Below, in pieces: positions 1 through 8,439 of a stretch of DNA of 48,347 bases. Numbering within the stretch: position 1 is the first letter of the stretch; every line of letters starts with the position of its first letter. The stretch is taken from positions 1 to 48,347 of the forward strand of contig JAXFJE010000006.1 in the NCBI GenBank assembly GCA_034168985.1, read 5' to 3'. The notes beneath the pieces are model-generated. The model had not been told where the DNA came from. It did no database searches and saw nothing but the letters and a program-made list of their open reading frames with translations. Source of the stretch: JALEVB01 sp022768265 (lineage in GTDB: Bacteria; Bacillota_I; Bacilli_A; Erysipelotrichales; Erysipelotrichaceae). The position numbers were made by a program, and so were the translations under genes.

Positions 1-300
1 CATCGCTTTCTTTAAATCATCTAATGTTTTAAAACTATATTCATGCCCATAAAACATTTCATTTTTCATCTTACCAAAGAAATTTTCCATTGGCGAATTA
101 TCTAAACAATTGCCTTTTCTCTAGATTTGAATGTTTTACCAACGTAGTATCCGAATTCATACCAATCTTCTGTATCCATGTGAGTATAAGCAAAGGTAAG
201 TGCATGATCAACATATAATATTTAGAGTTGATCTTAGAATAACGCTTGGTCAAGATAATAGCTATATCAGTTGCTAGGATTGCACTAAGCAAAGCTATAA
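1..300 (-). pseudogene. Decayed IS3-family (IS150-type) transposase OrfB, C-terminal part
   Basis: Read on the minus strand, bases 120 to 1 encode the end of the DDE catalytic domain of an IS3-type OrfB. The family hallmark RKGNCLDNSPMENFFGK is followed by a segment resembling NEMFYGHEYSF. The Glu of the DDE triad is the E in PMENF. Upstream (about 120-250) the reading continues only after a frame change: a degraded HxDxxxWYEFGYYV stretch corresponds to the HSDQGWQY block, so the gene is frameshifted and inactive. The 3' end of the element lies beyond the left edge of the window. It may belong to the same IS family as the orfA remnant near 47548, in opposite orientation; this is inference. 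Confidence 0.8.
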
Positions 301-347
301 ATCAAATTATTTGAAGAAATAGTTCCAGAATAAGCTCTAATATTTTA

Positions 348-581
348 TTAATAAGAATCATTATATGATGGATAATATGATTCTTTATTATGGTATTGTG
401 TCATCGTAACATAAAGCTTATCTTCTTCTGCGACTAATGCATCTTCATAAGTTACAATATATTCTTCTAAAGTTGGTAATAAATAAGTAATATCAACTTC
501 AACTGAGTTTTTTGCATTTACTAGTAATATAACTGTAAATATCATGGTTAATGAACAAATAAAAGCTAATATTTCCTCCAT
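348..581 (-). CDS. Small single-pass membrane protein, unknown function
   Basis: This open frame gives about 77 residues if it starts at the ATG at 581 (MEEILAFICS). A TTG ten codons upstream (611) is possible, but only GAAGG (about 8 bases before 581) resembles a ribosome binding site. Residues 3-24 are hydrophobic and look like one transmembrane helix. They are followed by an acidic, Tyr-rich tail with several Glu/Asp residues, and the last residues are YPSYNDSY. I recognise no family. It lies between an IS remnant and a short rightward transcription unit, so it may be a real orphan or chance coding. Confidence 0.35.
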   Translation of the reverse strand: MEEILAFICSLTMIFTVILLVNAKNSVEVDITYLLPTLEEYIVTYEDALVAEEDKLYVTMTQYHNKESYYPSYNDSY

Positions 582-687
582 AAGGGTGCCTTCATTTAAA
601 TAATTAAGCAAAACATTCTTATTTCTTTACTAATAATTTAACTCAAAAAATTTTAAAATCATAAGACTATAAATTAGAATGTTTAAT

Positions 688-696
688 TGATATAAT
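688..696 (+). promoter_or_regulatory. Extended -10 promoter upstream of the 717-760 terminator
   Basis: TGATATAAT is a perfect extended -10 element (TG at 688-689, TATAAT at 691-696). No good -35 is visible 17 bases upstream. Transcription would begin near 703 and meet the hairpin at 717-760 almost at once. Confidence 0.5.
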
Positions 697-716
697 CATA
701 ATATAAGTTACATGAA

Positions 717-765
717 AAAAAGGCAAAATGTGAAGTGGCAATTTCCGTTTTTGCCTTTTTTATTT
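717..765 (+). terminator. Intrinsic terminator before the recombinase gene
   Basis: AAAAAGGCAAAA (717-728) pairs with TTTTGCCTTTTT (749-760) around a 20-base loop, and a T-run follows. It stands about 65 bases upstream of the recombinase start with no gene between it and the promoter at 688. It therefore ends either a leader RNA (attenuator) or a tiny transcript. The A-run on its left side could also let it work leftward. Confidence 0.65.
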
Positions 766-825
766 GCCTTTAGCTAGTGAAATAATATTTAATCTTGTTA
801 AGATAATAAAATATGGAGGTTAAAT

Positions 826-1422
826 ATGAGTAAAAATGTATATGGATATGTAAGGGTTTCTACCAAAGAACAATGTGAAGATAGGCAATTATTAGCTTTA
901 AAAAGTTTTGCTATTCCCCCAAACAATATATTTATTGATAAGCTTAGCGGCAAAGACTTTAATCGTCCGCAATATAAAAGTTTAGTACATAAAATAAAAC
1001 CAGGCGATCTGATGGTTATTCACTCCATCGATCGTTTGGGCAGAAATTATCATGAGATCATTGAGCAATGGCGCTATATCACCAAAGAAAAAAAGGCAAA
1101 TATCGTCGTTTTAGATATGCCTTTATTAGATACCCGTCATGCTAGCGATGATTTAACAGGAAGGTTTGTTGCAGATTTAGTATTGCAAATACTATCGTAT
1201 GTTGCCCAGACAGAAAGAGATAATATTAAACAAAGACAAAAAGAAGGAATAGCGGCTGCCAAAAAACGTGGGGTCAAATTTGGCAGACCTAGAAAAAAGA
1301 TACCGCAAGAATTTACCATGGTCAAAAAGGCTTGGGAAAATAATCAGATATCATCAAGATATGCGGCGAAGATACTAAATGTTTCACAAGATACATTTTT
1401 AAGATGGGCTCATCATAAATAG
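826..1422 (+). CDS. Small serine recombinase (resolvase/invertase family)
   Basis: The 198-residue protein has the length and layout of small serine site-specific recombinases such as Tn3/gamma-delta resolvase and Hin-type invertases. The N-terminal catalytic domain opens with YGYVRVST, placing the nucleophile at Ser12. The arginine-rich active-site block SIDRLGRN follows near residue 68. The long dimer/DNA helix is marked by the stretch ERDNIKQRQKEGI, and GRP begins the DNA-binding linker. The C-terminal 45 residues form a helix-turn-helix (SSRYAAKILNVSQDTFLRW). The start is supported by GGAGG at 815-819. The gene looks intact. Inverted repeats just downstream (1431-1550) could be its crossover site, and IS debris lies nearby. 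Whether it resolves, inverts or is a plasmid/transposon relic cannot be told from sequence. Confidence 0.92.
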   Translation: MSKNVYGYVRVSTKEQCEDRQLLALKSFAIPPNNIFIDKLSGKDFNRPQYKSLVHKIKPGDLMVIHSIDRLGRNYHEIIEQWRYITKEKKANIVVLDMPLLDTRHASDDLTGRFVADLVLQILSYVAQTERDNIKQRQKEGIAAAKKRGVKFGRPRKKIPQEFTMVKKAWENNQISSRYAAKILNVSQDTFLRWAHHK

Positions 1423-1430
1423 ACAAAAAA

Positions 1431-1550
1431 TGTAGACATTATCATTCATGGCTGATTCTTTGCTAAATATCGTTATTTAACCACTATATCAATAAATATT
1501 ATTATATATTATTCTAAAATACCTGAACGATAATGTCTAAATTATCGTTC
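1431..1550. repeat. Inverted repeats downstream of the serine recombinase gene
   Basis: TGTAGACATTATCATTCA (1431-1448) recurs in inverted form at 1524-1541, matching 16 of 18 positions. The second copy is also half of a perfect 10-bp hairpin: GAACGATAAT at 1525-1534, ATTATCGTTC at 1541-1550, loop of six. There are thus three related arms in 120 bp beginning 9 bases after the recombinase stop. Resolvase and invertase sites are built from such inverted arms. A plain terminator is the alternative for the inner hairpin, but its T-run is weak. Confidence 0.6.
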
Positions 1551-1597
1551 ATTTTCCATTATAGCTTATAAAGTCATAGAGGTAGGGGAGGTAAATC

Positions 1598-2056
1598 ATG
1601 AAGGAAAGAAAAGATCATAGAGAAAAAAAGTTACTAACAGAAAGTGGTGTTTTATCTGCCTTGCTAAATAGCTTGCTAAAAGACAGAGAACTTGCTCTTG
1701 ATGCATATATTACCCAAGAAGAAATCGTTAGTTTGTTAAATGATCATGATATTCAAAGTGAGGTAGAAATAATCTTATATAAAACCATAACTAATGAATA
1801 TAAGTTAAGAGTTAAAGATTCTTCTATATCTAAATATCAATTATTAGATGATATAAGCAAAAAGATAGGTTGTACCTATCTTTCAGATCTAAGAAGACCA
1901 GAGATGAAGATTTTAGTTAAATTATTTTTACAGAAACAAGTTATCGATCATTATAAATTAGCAGATTGGAATGATGCTTTAAGTTATTTAACTAATCAGG
2001 AAAAAAAGTTCGTATCATTTAAAGAAGTTGAAACATTTTTAAGCCATTGGCGATGA
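1598..2056 (+). CDS. Hypothetical cytosolic protein, 152 aa
   Basis: I do not recognise this family. The protein is hydrophilic and largely helical by composition, without signal peptide or membrane segment. It starts with a charged stretch (MKERKDHREKK) followed by a Leu-rich region (LSALLNSLLKDREL). Charge patterns elsewhere could form short helical hairpins. GGGGAGG at 1586-1592, six bases before the ATG, is a strong ribosome binding site and argues that it is expressed. It stands alone: the recombinase ends upstream after possible recombination repeats, and the next gene is convergent, leaving four bases between stops. No function is proposed. Confidence 0.7.
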   Translation: MKERKDHREKKLLTESGVLSALLNSLLKDRELALDAYITQEEIVSLLNDHDIQSEVEIILYKTITNEYKLRVKDSSISKYQLLDDISKKIGCTYLSDLRRPEMKILVKLFLQKQVIDHYKLADWNDALSYLTNQEKKFVSFKEVETFLSHWR

Positions 2057-2060
2057 TCAT

Positions 2061-2957
2061 TCATAGTGAATTGATAAAATTGATGGTTGAAGCAATGATG
2101 ACTTCGATGTTTTTAGGGTCAAAAGATGTGTCTTTGTTAGTATGGATCTTATCAAGATAATAGCCTAGTAATTTATTGCGGTTGAATGCTGCAATAGCTA
2201 GGCTATTTTTAAAATTCATTTGATCTGAAGGATATAAACGAAAACCTGCAGCAATGACCTTAAATTTTTTGTTATATTGATCGGTATAATGTTGTTTTAG
2301 CAAAGGGAGATAAGTTAGGGCTGCTTTGCTGGGAATGACCAAGATATGATCACCATCACCAACACAATCGTAATTAATGATAAGTTTAGCTTTGGTAAAA
2401 TGCTGTTTATTTAAACGTGAAGAGCCAATTAGTCCTTTTTCTTCATTATCAAAAAAGACGAAAGCGATATCTTCGTGATCTTTAAAATGATCGATCATTT
2501 CAATGAGCGTGATGATACCAGAAGTGTTGTCATTAGCGTTGTGTTTGTTAGGATAACCAAAAATAGTGGCATATATAATAATTAGCACGGCCATATCTGC
2601 GATGATGTCGATTAGAAATTCATCGATATTAAATGCCCATAATCCTAAACGTAAAATTGTGATAAAAGCAATGAATAACAGGATGATGAAAAAATTGTAT
2701 AGCAGCATCATCCATAAATTGGTAGGAAAACATAGATTAGGAAAAGGCAGCCAGGCACAGGTATCATAATGAGCGGTTAGGATGATCTTCGCTTTTTCGA
2801 TATTGCCGATGATGATATTGCGGTTTTTGATAATGTGCCCGCTGCTTTCGATATGGATAGGTAAATGTTCTTGCAGTAAATTGATAAAAGCTGTTTTTTC
2901 TTTAAAGCTTTTGCGGCGTTGATAGTTTGCTAAGATTTCTTGGGATAATTTATTCAT
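2061..2957 (-). CDS. M28-family zinc metallopeptidase, membrane-anchored
   Basis: The 298-residue protein carries the metal-binding pattern of M28 aminopeptidase-like hydrolases. HYDT at residues 63-66 gives the first His/Asp. NDNTSG near residue 142 supplies the bridging Asp. FFDNEEKGLIGS near 170 contains the catalytic Glu pair, and NYDCVG near 197 supplies a further Asp. Two hydrophobic segments lie between the first and second motifs (roughly 80-105 and 113-135), so the domain is interrupted by membrane helices and no N-terminal signal is seen. The start follows AGAGG, which overlaps the stop of the upstream lipoprotein gene, so the two are probably translated together. Substrate is unknown; a peptide or amino-acyl conjugate is usual for the family. 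Confidence 0.85.
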   Translation of the reverse strand: MNKLSQEILANYQRRKSFKEKTAFINLLQEHLPIHIESSGHIIKNRNIIIGNIEKAKIILTAHYDTCAWLPFPNLCFPTNLWMMLLYNFFIILLFIAFITILRLGLWAFNIDEFLIDIIADMAVLIIIYATIFGYPNKHNANDNTSGIITLIEMIDHFKDHEDIAFVFFDNEEKGLIGSSRLNKQHFTKAKLIINYDCVGDGDHILVIPSKAALTYLPLLKQHYTDQYNKKFKVIAAGFRLYPSDQMNFKNSLAIAAFNRNKLLGYYLDKIHTNKDTSFDPKNIEVIIASTINFINSL

Positions 2958-2966
2958 GTCATACCT

Positions 2967-4169
2967 CTATTGAAAATCAGTGATCGGAAATTTAATGGCT
3001 GCTGGTCCTCCGTGCTCAGCTCTTACGTATACCAAAAAATAGATATGGTCATCATAGACCAAGATATTATTTTTGGGCGTTGGTAAAAGATGAACATAGT
3101 TATCGCCGTCGGTAAAGATCGTTTCTTGGTTTTTGGCGTAAAAATCTTCAAGCTTTGTCTTATCTAAATCAAAAGTATCAATGATTTCTTGGTAGCTTAA
3201 TACTTTAGGAATGTTCGTATCAATCATTTTGAAGATGCCTCGTTTGCTACCTCCAGCTTCATGTATTATTTCGTTATCAATGACGGCCAAAGATAAGTAG
3301 TCATTTGTATCGATATTCGCAATTATATGTTTGCAATTTATTCGTTGATACTGATGGCCAATAGTATAGCCAAAGGTGTCATAAAATGAAATGTTTTTAG
3401 TTATTGGACTATTTTGTCTAAAAAAACTTATATCACAATCTGGAAAATAAAGGTAATCGCTAGTTACTTCTGAACAAATGTCATGAGGGAAATAAGATCT
3501 TACAAGAAAATATTTTAAATCATAAGTATCTTGGAGATAAGCATATGAGTATTGAAGATTTGCTTCGTCGACTTTATTTATTTCCTCTTGAGCTTTGAGG
3601 AGATGGTCGATTATTTGTTCCTGCAGGGTATTGATAAATGTAAGCGAAACAGCTTTATTTTCATCATTAAACATAAAGATCTTCCTCAGCGAATGAAGAC
3701 CATAGAAATGATATTCTTGATCATCATCACTTTGTGGAACAGTCAAAGAACATTCATATACATCATTGCTATAAGCATCAGGATGATTACGATAATTTTT
3801 GATTTTTAGGTAAGCATAGCGTTGCTCATGATTTTTTTCGTAAGAGAACCCATAGCTTAATTCATAGGTGCGATAGATCCTATAGTAGGGATCAGTGAGC
3901 TTTTGGATCCATATTTCATTGGGGATCGTTGCATTGGTTGGATTATCAAAGTGCAAGGCTTCAAAGTTGGGATCGATCGTGATATTTTGCTCGTCTAGCC
4001 AAATCTTATCAACATGAACATAATGATATTCTGTTTCTTCATATGAGGAATAACTTGGAGATAATGATGGCGTTATCGTCGTGGTGGGTGTTGATTCATT
4101 GCTAACTTGTTCAGTTTGAGGTTGACAGCCAGTCAATATGCAAAGACAAATGATAATTATTATTTTCAT
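2967..4169 (-). CDS. Lipoprotein of unknown function, 400 aa
   Basis: The N-terminus is a short hydrophobic signal ending in the lipobox LTGC, with Cys15 as the lipid-modified residue. A Ser/Thr/Pro-rich linker (about 17-42) leads into a Tyr- and Asp-rich extracellular domain. No catalytic motif is recognised. It is the first gene of a two-gene leftward unit with the M28 peptidase, and the two are 9 bases apart. The lipoprotein could present or bind a substrate for the membrane peptidase, but this rests only on gene order. Confidence 0.75.
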   Translation of the reverse strand: MKIIIIICLCILTGCQPQTEQVSNESTPTTTITPSLSPSYSSYEETEYHYVHVDKIWLDEQNITIDPNFEALHFDNPTNATIPNEIWIQKLTDPYYRIYRTYELSYGFSYEKNHEQRYAYLKIKNYRNHPDAYSNDVYECSLTVPQSDDDQEYHFYGLHSLRKIFMFNDENKAVSLTFINTLQEQIIDHLLKAQEEINKVDEANLQYSYAYLQDTYDLKYFLVRSYFPHDICSEVTSDYLYFPDCDISFFRQNSPITKNISFYDTFGYTIGHQYQRINCKHIIANIDTNDYLSLAVIDNEIIHEAGGSKRGIFKMIDTNIPKVLSYQEIIDTFDLDKTKLEDFYAKNQETIFTDGDNYVHLLPTPKNNILVYDDHIYFLVYVRAEHGGPAAIKFPITDFQ

Positions 4170-4215
4170 AGTGATTTCCTCTGTAAATATTATAACTTAA
4201 ATCTTCCATAACTCA

Positions 4216-4259
4216 TTGACAATTAAATAGCACGCTATTAAAATAATATAGCACGCTAT
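4216..4259 (+). promoter_or_regulatory. Sigma-A promoter with two MarR-type operators
   Basis: TTGACA (4216-4221), a 17-bp spacer and TAAAAT (4239-4244) form a near-consensus promoter for the MarR/ABC operon. The 12-mer ATAGCACGCTAT occurs twice, at 4227-4238 (filling the spacer) and 4248-4259 (over the expected start site). The copies are exactly 21 bp apart, two helical turns. Each copy has palindromic ATAGC/GCTAT arms. A MarR dimer on each would block polymerase, which indicates autorepression of the whole operon. Confidence 0.85.
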
Positions 4260-4274
4260 GTAATGGAGGCTAAT

Positions 4275-4712
4275 ATGCAAGATAAGAAAAGACTGGGTTA
4301 TATGATCAAAAAACTACATCTGAAGATGGATAAGCATTTTAAAGAAACCTTAGCATCGACGGATCTAACACAAAGTCAAGCAGAACTGCTGTTGTTTTTG
4401 CATCGTAATCAAGATAAGGACATGACACAAAAGGATATCGAAACTTATTATCATATCTCAAATCCTACGGTAACTGGCTTGATCAACCGTTTAGAAAACA
4501 AGGGGTATGTCAAACGTGTGGTTTCCAAGGAAGATGCGCGAAAAAGGATCATCATAGAAACCGCAAAAGCCAAAGAATTACATAGCTTTATCAAAGGCCG
4601 AGCCACGGCTTTTAATAATAAACTATTAAGCTGTTTAGATGATGAACAACAACAGCTTCTGTTGGATCTGCTATGGCAGGTCTTGGAAAGTATGGAAGGT
4701 GAGGATATATGA
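4275..4712 (+). CDS. MarR-family transcriptional regulator
   Basis: About 145 residues with a MarR winged helix-turn-helix. The segment TQKDIETYYHISNPTVTGLINRLE forms HTH helices at about 52-75. The wing pattern KGYVKRVVSKEDARKRI follows with the characteristic Asp-Xaa-Arg. The first ATG at 4263 is unlikely, because GGAGG (4265-4269) lies inside that extension and is ideally spaced for the ATG at 4275. The gene overlaps the next one by 4 bases (ATGA), so it is translationally coupled to the ABC exporter. Together with the two operators over its promoter, this makes it the likely drug- or metabolite-responsive repressor of its own operon. The inducer is not apparent. Confidence 0.92.
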   Translation: MQDKKRLGYMIKKLHLKMDKHFKETLASTDLTQSQAELLLFLHRNQDKDMTQKDIETYYHISNPTVTGLINRLENKGYVKRVVSKEDARKRIIIETAKAKELHSFIKGRATAFNNKLLSCLDDEQQQLLLDLLWQVLESMEGEDI

Positions 4713-6442
4713 TCAATACTTTGGTTAAACAAATAAAAGATGTTAAAAAAGCTAGTATCTTAGCGCCTTTATTTGTCAGCATCGAAGTTCTTTTGGAAGT
4801 GTTGATTCCTTTTTTGATGTCTAAGATCATTGATCTAGGGGTTGAACAACAAAATATGCGGATGATCTTGATCTTGGGAGCGCTAATGATCCTAGCAGCT
4901 TTTGCTAGCTTGGTGGCAGGTGCACTTAGTGGAAAATATGCCGCGTATGCATCAGCTGGTTTTGCACGTAATCTAAGACAAGCCATGTATCATAATATTC
5001 AAACATTTTCTTTTGCGAATATCGATAAATATTCTACGGCTGGATTAGTAACTAGGATGATGACCGATGTTACCAATGTGCAAAATGCCTATCAAATGAT
5101 CATTAGGATCTGTGTCAGAGCCCCACTTATGTTGATTAGTGCGATGACCATGGCCTTTTTGATCAATGATGAGCTAGCAATGATCTTTCTAGGTGCTGTG
5201 ATCTTTTTAGGCTTGGTGTTATTGGTGATCATTCGCTTGGCTTATGGTTATTTTGAAAAAGCTTTTAAACAATATGATAATTTAAATGCTGAAGTTCAAG
5301 AAAATGTCACAGGGATCAGAGTGGTTAAGGCCTTTGTTAGAGAAAAGTTTGAAACAGCTAAATTTAAAAAAGCTTCTAAGCAAATCTATGATCTATTTAT
5401 GAAAGCGGAAAGTATCTTGGTATTTAATGCGCCGTTCATGCAGTTTACGATGTATGCATGCATCATCTTGTTAAGCTGGCTTGGAGCGAATATGATCGTG
5501 GTTGGTGATTTAACGACCGGTCAATTGATGAGCTTTTTTACCTATACCAATAATGTCTTGATGAGCTTGATGATGATTTCAATGGTGTTTGTCATGGTAT
5601 CGATGTCGATCGCTAGTGCAAAACGTATCTGCGAAGTTATCAATGAAAAGACAACGATCTATAATCAAGCCGATCCGATCAAGGATGTAAAAGATGGGTC
5701 GATTGAATTTGTAAATGTTGGTTTTAGTTATGATCCGCAATGTGAAGAGCCGGTCTTGGAGGATATCAACATCAAGATTGCTAGCGGAATGACCGTAGGG
5801 ATCATTGGGGGCACAGGCAGTGCCAAAAGTACTTTGGTTTCTTTGATCCCACGATTATATGATGTACAAACAGGAAGTGTAAGGGTAGGTAATGTTGATG
5901 TACGTGATTATGATCTAGATGTTTTGCGTAATGAGGTCAGCATGGTCTTACAAAATAATGTCTTATTTTCAGGAACGATCATTGAAAACTTACGGTGGGG
6001 CGATGAACAAGCGAGCTTGGAAGAAATAAAACATGCTTGTAAATTAGCTTGTGCCGATGAATTCATCAATAAATTTTCTGATGGTTATGATACCTATATC
6101 GAACAAGGAGGAACCAATGTTTCTGGTGGTCAAAGACAACGGCTATGTATCGCAAGAGCGTTGCTTAAAAAACCGAAGATCTTGATCTTAGATGATTCTA
6201 CTAGCGCTGTTGATACCAAGACTGATGCGATGATCAAAAAAGCATTTAGGGAAGAAATACCTAATACGACCAAGTTGATCATTGCGCAACGGATTTCTTC
6301 GATCGAAGATGCCGATATGATCATCGTGCTAGATGATGGTAAGATCAATGGCGTTGGCAATCATCAAAGCTTGCTGGCAAATAATAAGATCTATCATGAT
6401 ATCGTGATGATGCAAAAGAAAGGAGGCAGCTTCCATGAGTAG
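4709..6442 (+). CDS. ABC exporter half-transporter with degenerate ATPase site
   Basis: A 577-residue fusion of six membrane helices (about 15-310) and a nucleotide-binding domain, as in type IV (B-family) exporters. The Walker A near 366-374 reads GGTGSAKST, with Ala where the third Gly is usual. The signature VSGGQRQR near 470 is canonical. Walker B reads LILDDSTSAVD, so the catalytic Glu is Asp. The switch residue is Gln (IIAQRIS) instead of His. This is the pattern of the non-hydrolysing partner in heterodimeric exporters such as LmrC/BmrC or TM287. Its stop overlaps the start of the second half-transporter by 8 bases. Multidrug or peptide export is likely, but the substrate is not readable. 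Confidence 0.93.
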   Translation: MINTLVKQIKDVKKASILAPLFVSIEVLLEVLIPFLMSKIIDLGVEQQNMRMILILGALMILAAFASLVAGALSGKYAAYASAGFARNLRQAMYHNIQTFSFANIDKYSTAGLVTRMMTDVTNVQNAYQMIIRICVRAPLMLISAMTMAFLINDELAMIFLGAVIFLGLVLLVIIRLAYGYFEKAFKQYDNLNAEVQENVTGIRVVKAFVREKFETAKFKKASKQIYDLFMKAESILVFNAPFMQFTMYACIILLSWLGANMIVVGDLTTGQLMSFFTYTNNVLMSLMMISMVFVMVSMSIASAKRICEVINEKTTIYNQADPIKDVKDGSIEFVNVGFSYDPQCEEPVLEDINIKIASGMTVGIIGGTGSAKSTLVSLIPRLYDVQTGSVRVGNVDVRDYDLDVLRNEVSMVLQNNVLFSGTIIENLRWGDEQASLEEIKHACKLACADEFINKFSDGYDTYIEQGGTNVSGGQRQRLCIARALLKKPKILILDDSTSAVDTKTDAMIKKAFREEIPNTTKLIIAQRISSIEDADMIIVLDDGKINGVGNHQSLLANNKIYHDIVMMQKKGGSFHE

Positions 6443-8327
6443 GATGCGCGGATTTAAACATGGAACAAAAGTTAAAGATCCAGGTAAGATCTTAAAAAGG
6501 ATCATAGCTTTGGTTTTTGCCAAACATAAATTGCAATGTTTATTGGTCTTTGTTTTCATCATCATCAGTTCTTTGGCTGGGGTGGCTGGCAGCTTGTTTA
6601 TCAAGCGATTGTTTGACGTATATATCGTGCCGATGCTTGGGCAAGATGTCGTGGATTTTGCACCTTTATTGATAGCTTTAGGGCAAATGGCCATGATTTA
6701 TCTAATAGGTATCATTAGTACCTTTAGCTATAATAAGATCTTAACTTATGTAACACAAGGGGTATTAAAAGAGGTAAGGGATAACTTGTTTACCCATATG
6801 CAGACCTTGCCAATCAAATATTTTGATACTCATGCCCATGGGGATATCATGAGCATCTATACGAATGATACGGATACCTTGCGGCAAATGATCTCACAAA
6901 GCATTCCGCAAGTGATCGTGTCGCTTTGTACGATCATTGGGGTGCTGGTTTCCATGTTTAGCATCAGCATTCCTTTGACGTTCATCGTTTTATGCATGGT
7001 GATGCTTGTGCAAGTTGTAACGAAATTGGTCGTTAGAAAAAGTGGACATTATTTTGGGAAACAACAAGCTAACTTAGGTAAGACCAATGGTTTTATCGAA
7101 GAGATGATGACAGGGCAAAAGGTCATCAAGGTGTTTACCCATGAAAAACAAAGCATGGAAGCTTTTGATAAGATCAATGATGAATTATTTGAAAGCGCGT
7201 ATAAGGCCAATACCTACGCTAATATCTTAATGCCGATCTTAGGTAATCTAGGTTATTTAAGTTATGTTTTATGTGCAGTATTTGGGGGATTGTTGACGAT
7301 CATGCCGCATAGTGGGTTGACCATTGGGGGCTTGGCTGCTTTTTTACAGCTAAATCGTTCTTTCAATATGCCGATCAATCAGATTTCACAACAATTAAAT
7401 AGCGTTATCATGGCCTTAGCTGGAGCAAAACGTATCTTTGATCTTTTAGATGAGCAACCAGAGGATGATCAAGGTAAGGTTACTTTGGTCAATGTTGAGG
7501 AAAAAGCTGGCGAACTAGTTGAAGTACAGCAGCGTACAGGTATGTGGGCATGGAAGCATCCTCATGCAAATGGTGAGGTAGCCTTGGTGTTATTACAAGG
7601 TGATGTACGGTTTAGTAAAGTGGATTTTGGTTACAATGATGATAGGATCATCTTACATGATATCAATATGTTTGCTAAGCCGGGACAAAAAATAGCTTTT
7701 GTAGGGGCTACAGGAGCAGGAAAAACAACGATTACCAATTTGATCAATCGCTTCTATGATATTCAAGAAGGCAGCATCACTTATGATGGCATTGATATCA
7801 AACTGATCAAGAAGGATGATCTACGCCGTTCTTTAGGTATGGTCTTACAGGATACCCATTTATTTACAGGGACGATCATGGATAATATTCGTTATGGTCG
7901 TTTGGAAGCTAGCGATGAAGAATGCATTGCCGCTGCAAAATTGGCAAACGCGCATGATTTTATCAAACATCTACCACAAGGCTACGATACGATGTTAAGT
8001 GGTGATGGAGCGAGCTTATCGCAAGGACAACGCCAATTATTGGCCATTGCGCGGGCGGCTTTAAGCAATCCTCCGGTCTTGATCTTAGATGAAGCAACAT
8101 CTTCGATCGATACCCGTACCGAAGCTATCGTACAAAGCGGGATGGATAAATTGATGGCAGGTCGTACCGTATTTGTGATTGCCCATCGTTTATCAACGAT
8201 TCAAAATAGTGATGTGATCATGGTATTAGATCAAGGAAGGATCATTGAACGTGGTAATCATGATGATCTAATTGCGCAACACGGAACATATTACCAATTA
8301 TATACCGGAGCCTTGGAATTAGATTAG
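6435..8327 (+). CDS. ABC exporter half-transporter with canonical ATPase site
   Basis: A 630-residue partner to the preceding gene. Six membrane helices (about 30-330) precede a nucleotide-binding domain with intact Walker A GATGAGKTT (about 423-431), Walker B LILDEATSSID (near 548) and His switch IAHRLST. The signature motif LSQGQRQ (near 526) has Gln for the usual second Gly. An extra loop with GMWAWKHPHANGE lies before the ATPase domain (about 365-385), a known feature of the BmrD/LmrD branch. In such heterodimers this subunit contributes the hydrolysing Glu while the other contributes a good signature motif. A terminator follows directly, closing the three-gene operon. Confidence 0.93.
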   Translation: MSRMRGFKHGTKVKDPGKILKRIIALVFAKHKLQCLLVFVFIIISSLAGVAGSLFIKRLFDVYIVPMLGQDVVDFAPLLIALGQMAMIYLIGIISTFSYNKILTYVTQGVLKEVRDNLFTHMQTLPIKYFDTHAHGDIMSIYTNDTDTLRQMISQSIPQVIVSLCTIIGVLVSMFSISIPLTFIVLCMVMLVQVVTKLVVRKSGHYFGKQQANLGKTNGFIEEMMTGQKVIKVFTHEKQSMEAFDKINDELFESAYKANTYANILMPILGNLGYLSYVLCAVFGGLLTIMPHSGLTIGGLAAFLQLNRSFNMPINQISQQLNSVIMALAGAKRIFDLLDEQPEDDQGKVTLVNVEEKAGELVEVQQRTGMWAWKHPHANGEVALVLLQGDVRFSKVDFGYNDDRIILHDINMFAKPGQKIAFVGATGAGKTTITNLINRFYDIQEGSITYDGIDIKLIKKDDLRRSLGMVLQDTHLFTGTIMDNIRYGRLEASDEECIAAAKLANAHDFIKHLPQGYDTMLSGDGASLSQGQRQLLAIARAALSNPPVLILDEATSSIDTRTEAIVQSGMDKLMAGRTVFVIAHRLSTIQNSDVIMVLDQGRIIERGNHDDLIAQHGTYYQLYTGALELD

Positions 8328-8333
8328 GCAATT

Positions 8334-8365
8334 AGCTCTTTATCAAAGGATAAAGGGCTTTTTTT
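8334..8365 (+). terminator. Intrinsic terminator of the MarR/ABC operon
   Basis: AGCTCTTTATC (8334-8344) pairs with GATAAAGGGCT (8349-8359), including one G.U pair, and TTTTTTT follows. It ends transcription 7 bases after the exporter stop. Confidence 0.85.
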
Positions 8366-8439
8366 AAGGACTAGACACAAAATATCATGTTTATCTTTTA
8401 AAATTGGGATATAATTAATAAAGATCAAGAGGTAAAGGT

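Noticed and set aside
3552..3809. Rightward frame inside the lipoprotein gene
   Set aside because: Composition is typical of an antisense shadow, and the leftward lipoprotein has a clear signal and lipobox.
4263..4274. Earlier ATG for the MarR gene
   Set aside because: The GGAGG ribosome binding site would lie inside the coding region; the ATG at 4275 is correctly spaced.
6435..8327. Insertion with WAWKHPH in the second ABC half as a novel domain
   Set aside because: It is a known loop in the BmrD/LmrD branch of half-exporters.
8366..8439. Possible riboswitch or NiaR operator before pncA
   Set aside because: The gap is only 74 bases, no stable fold was seen, and CTAGACACAAAATATC is not a convincing palindrome.
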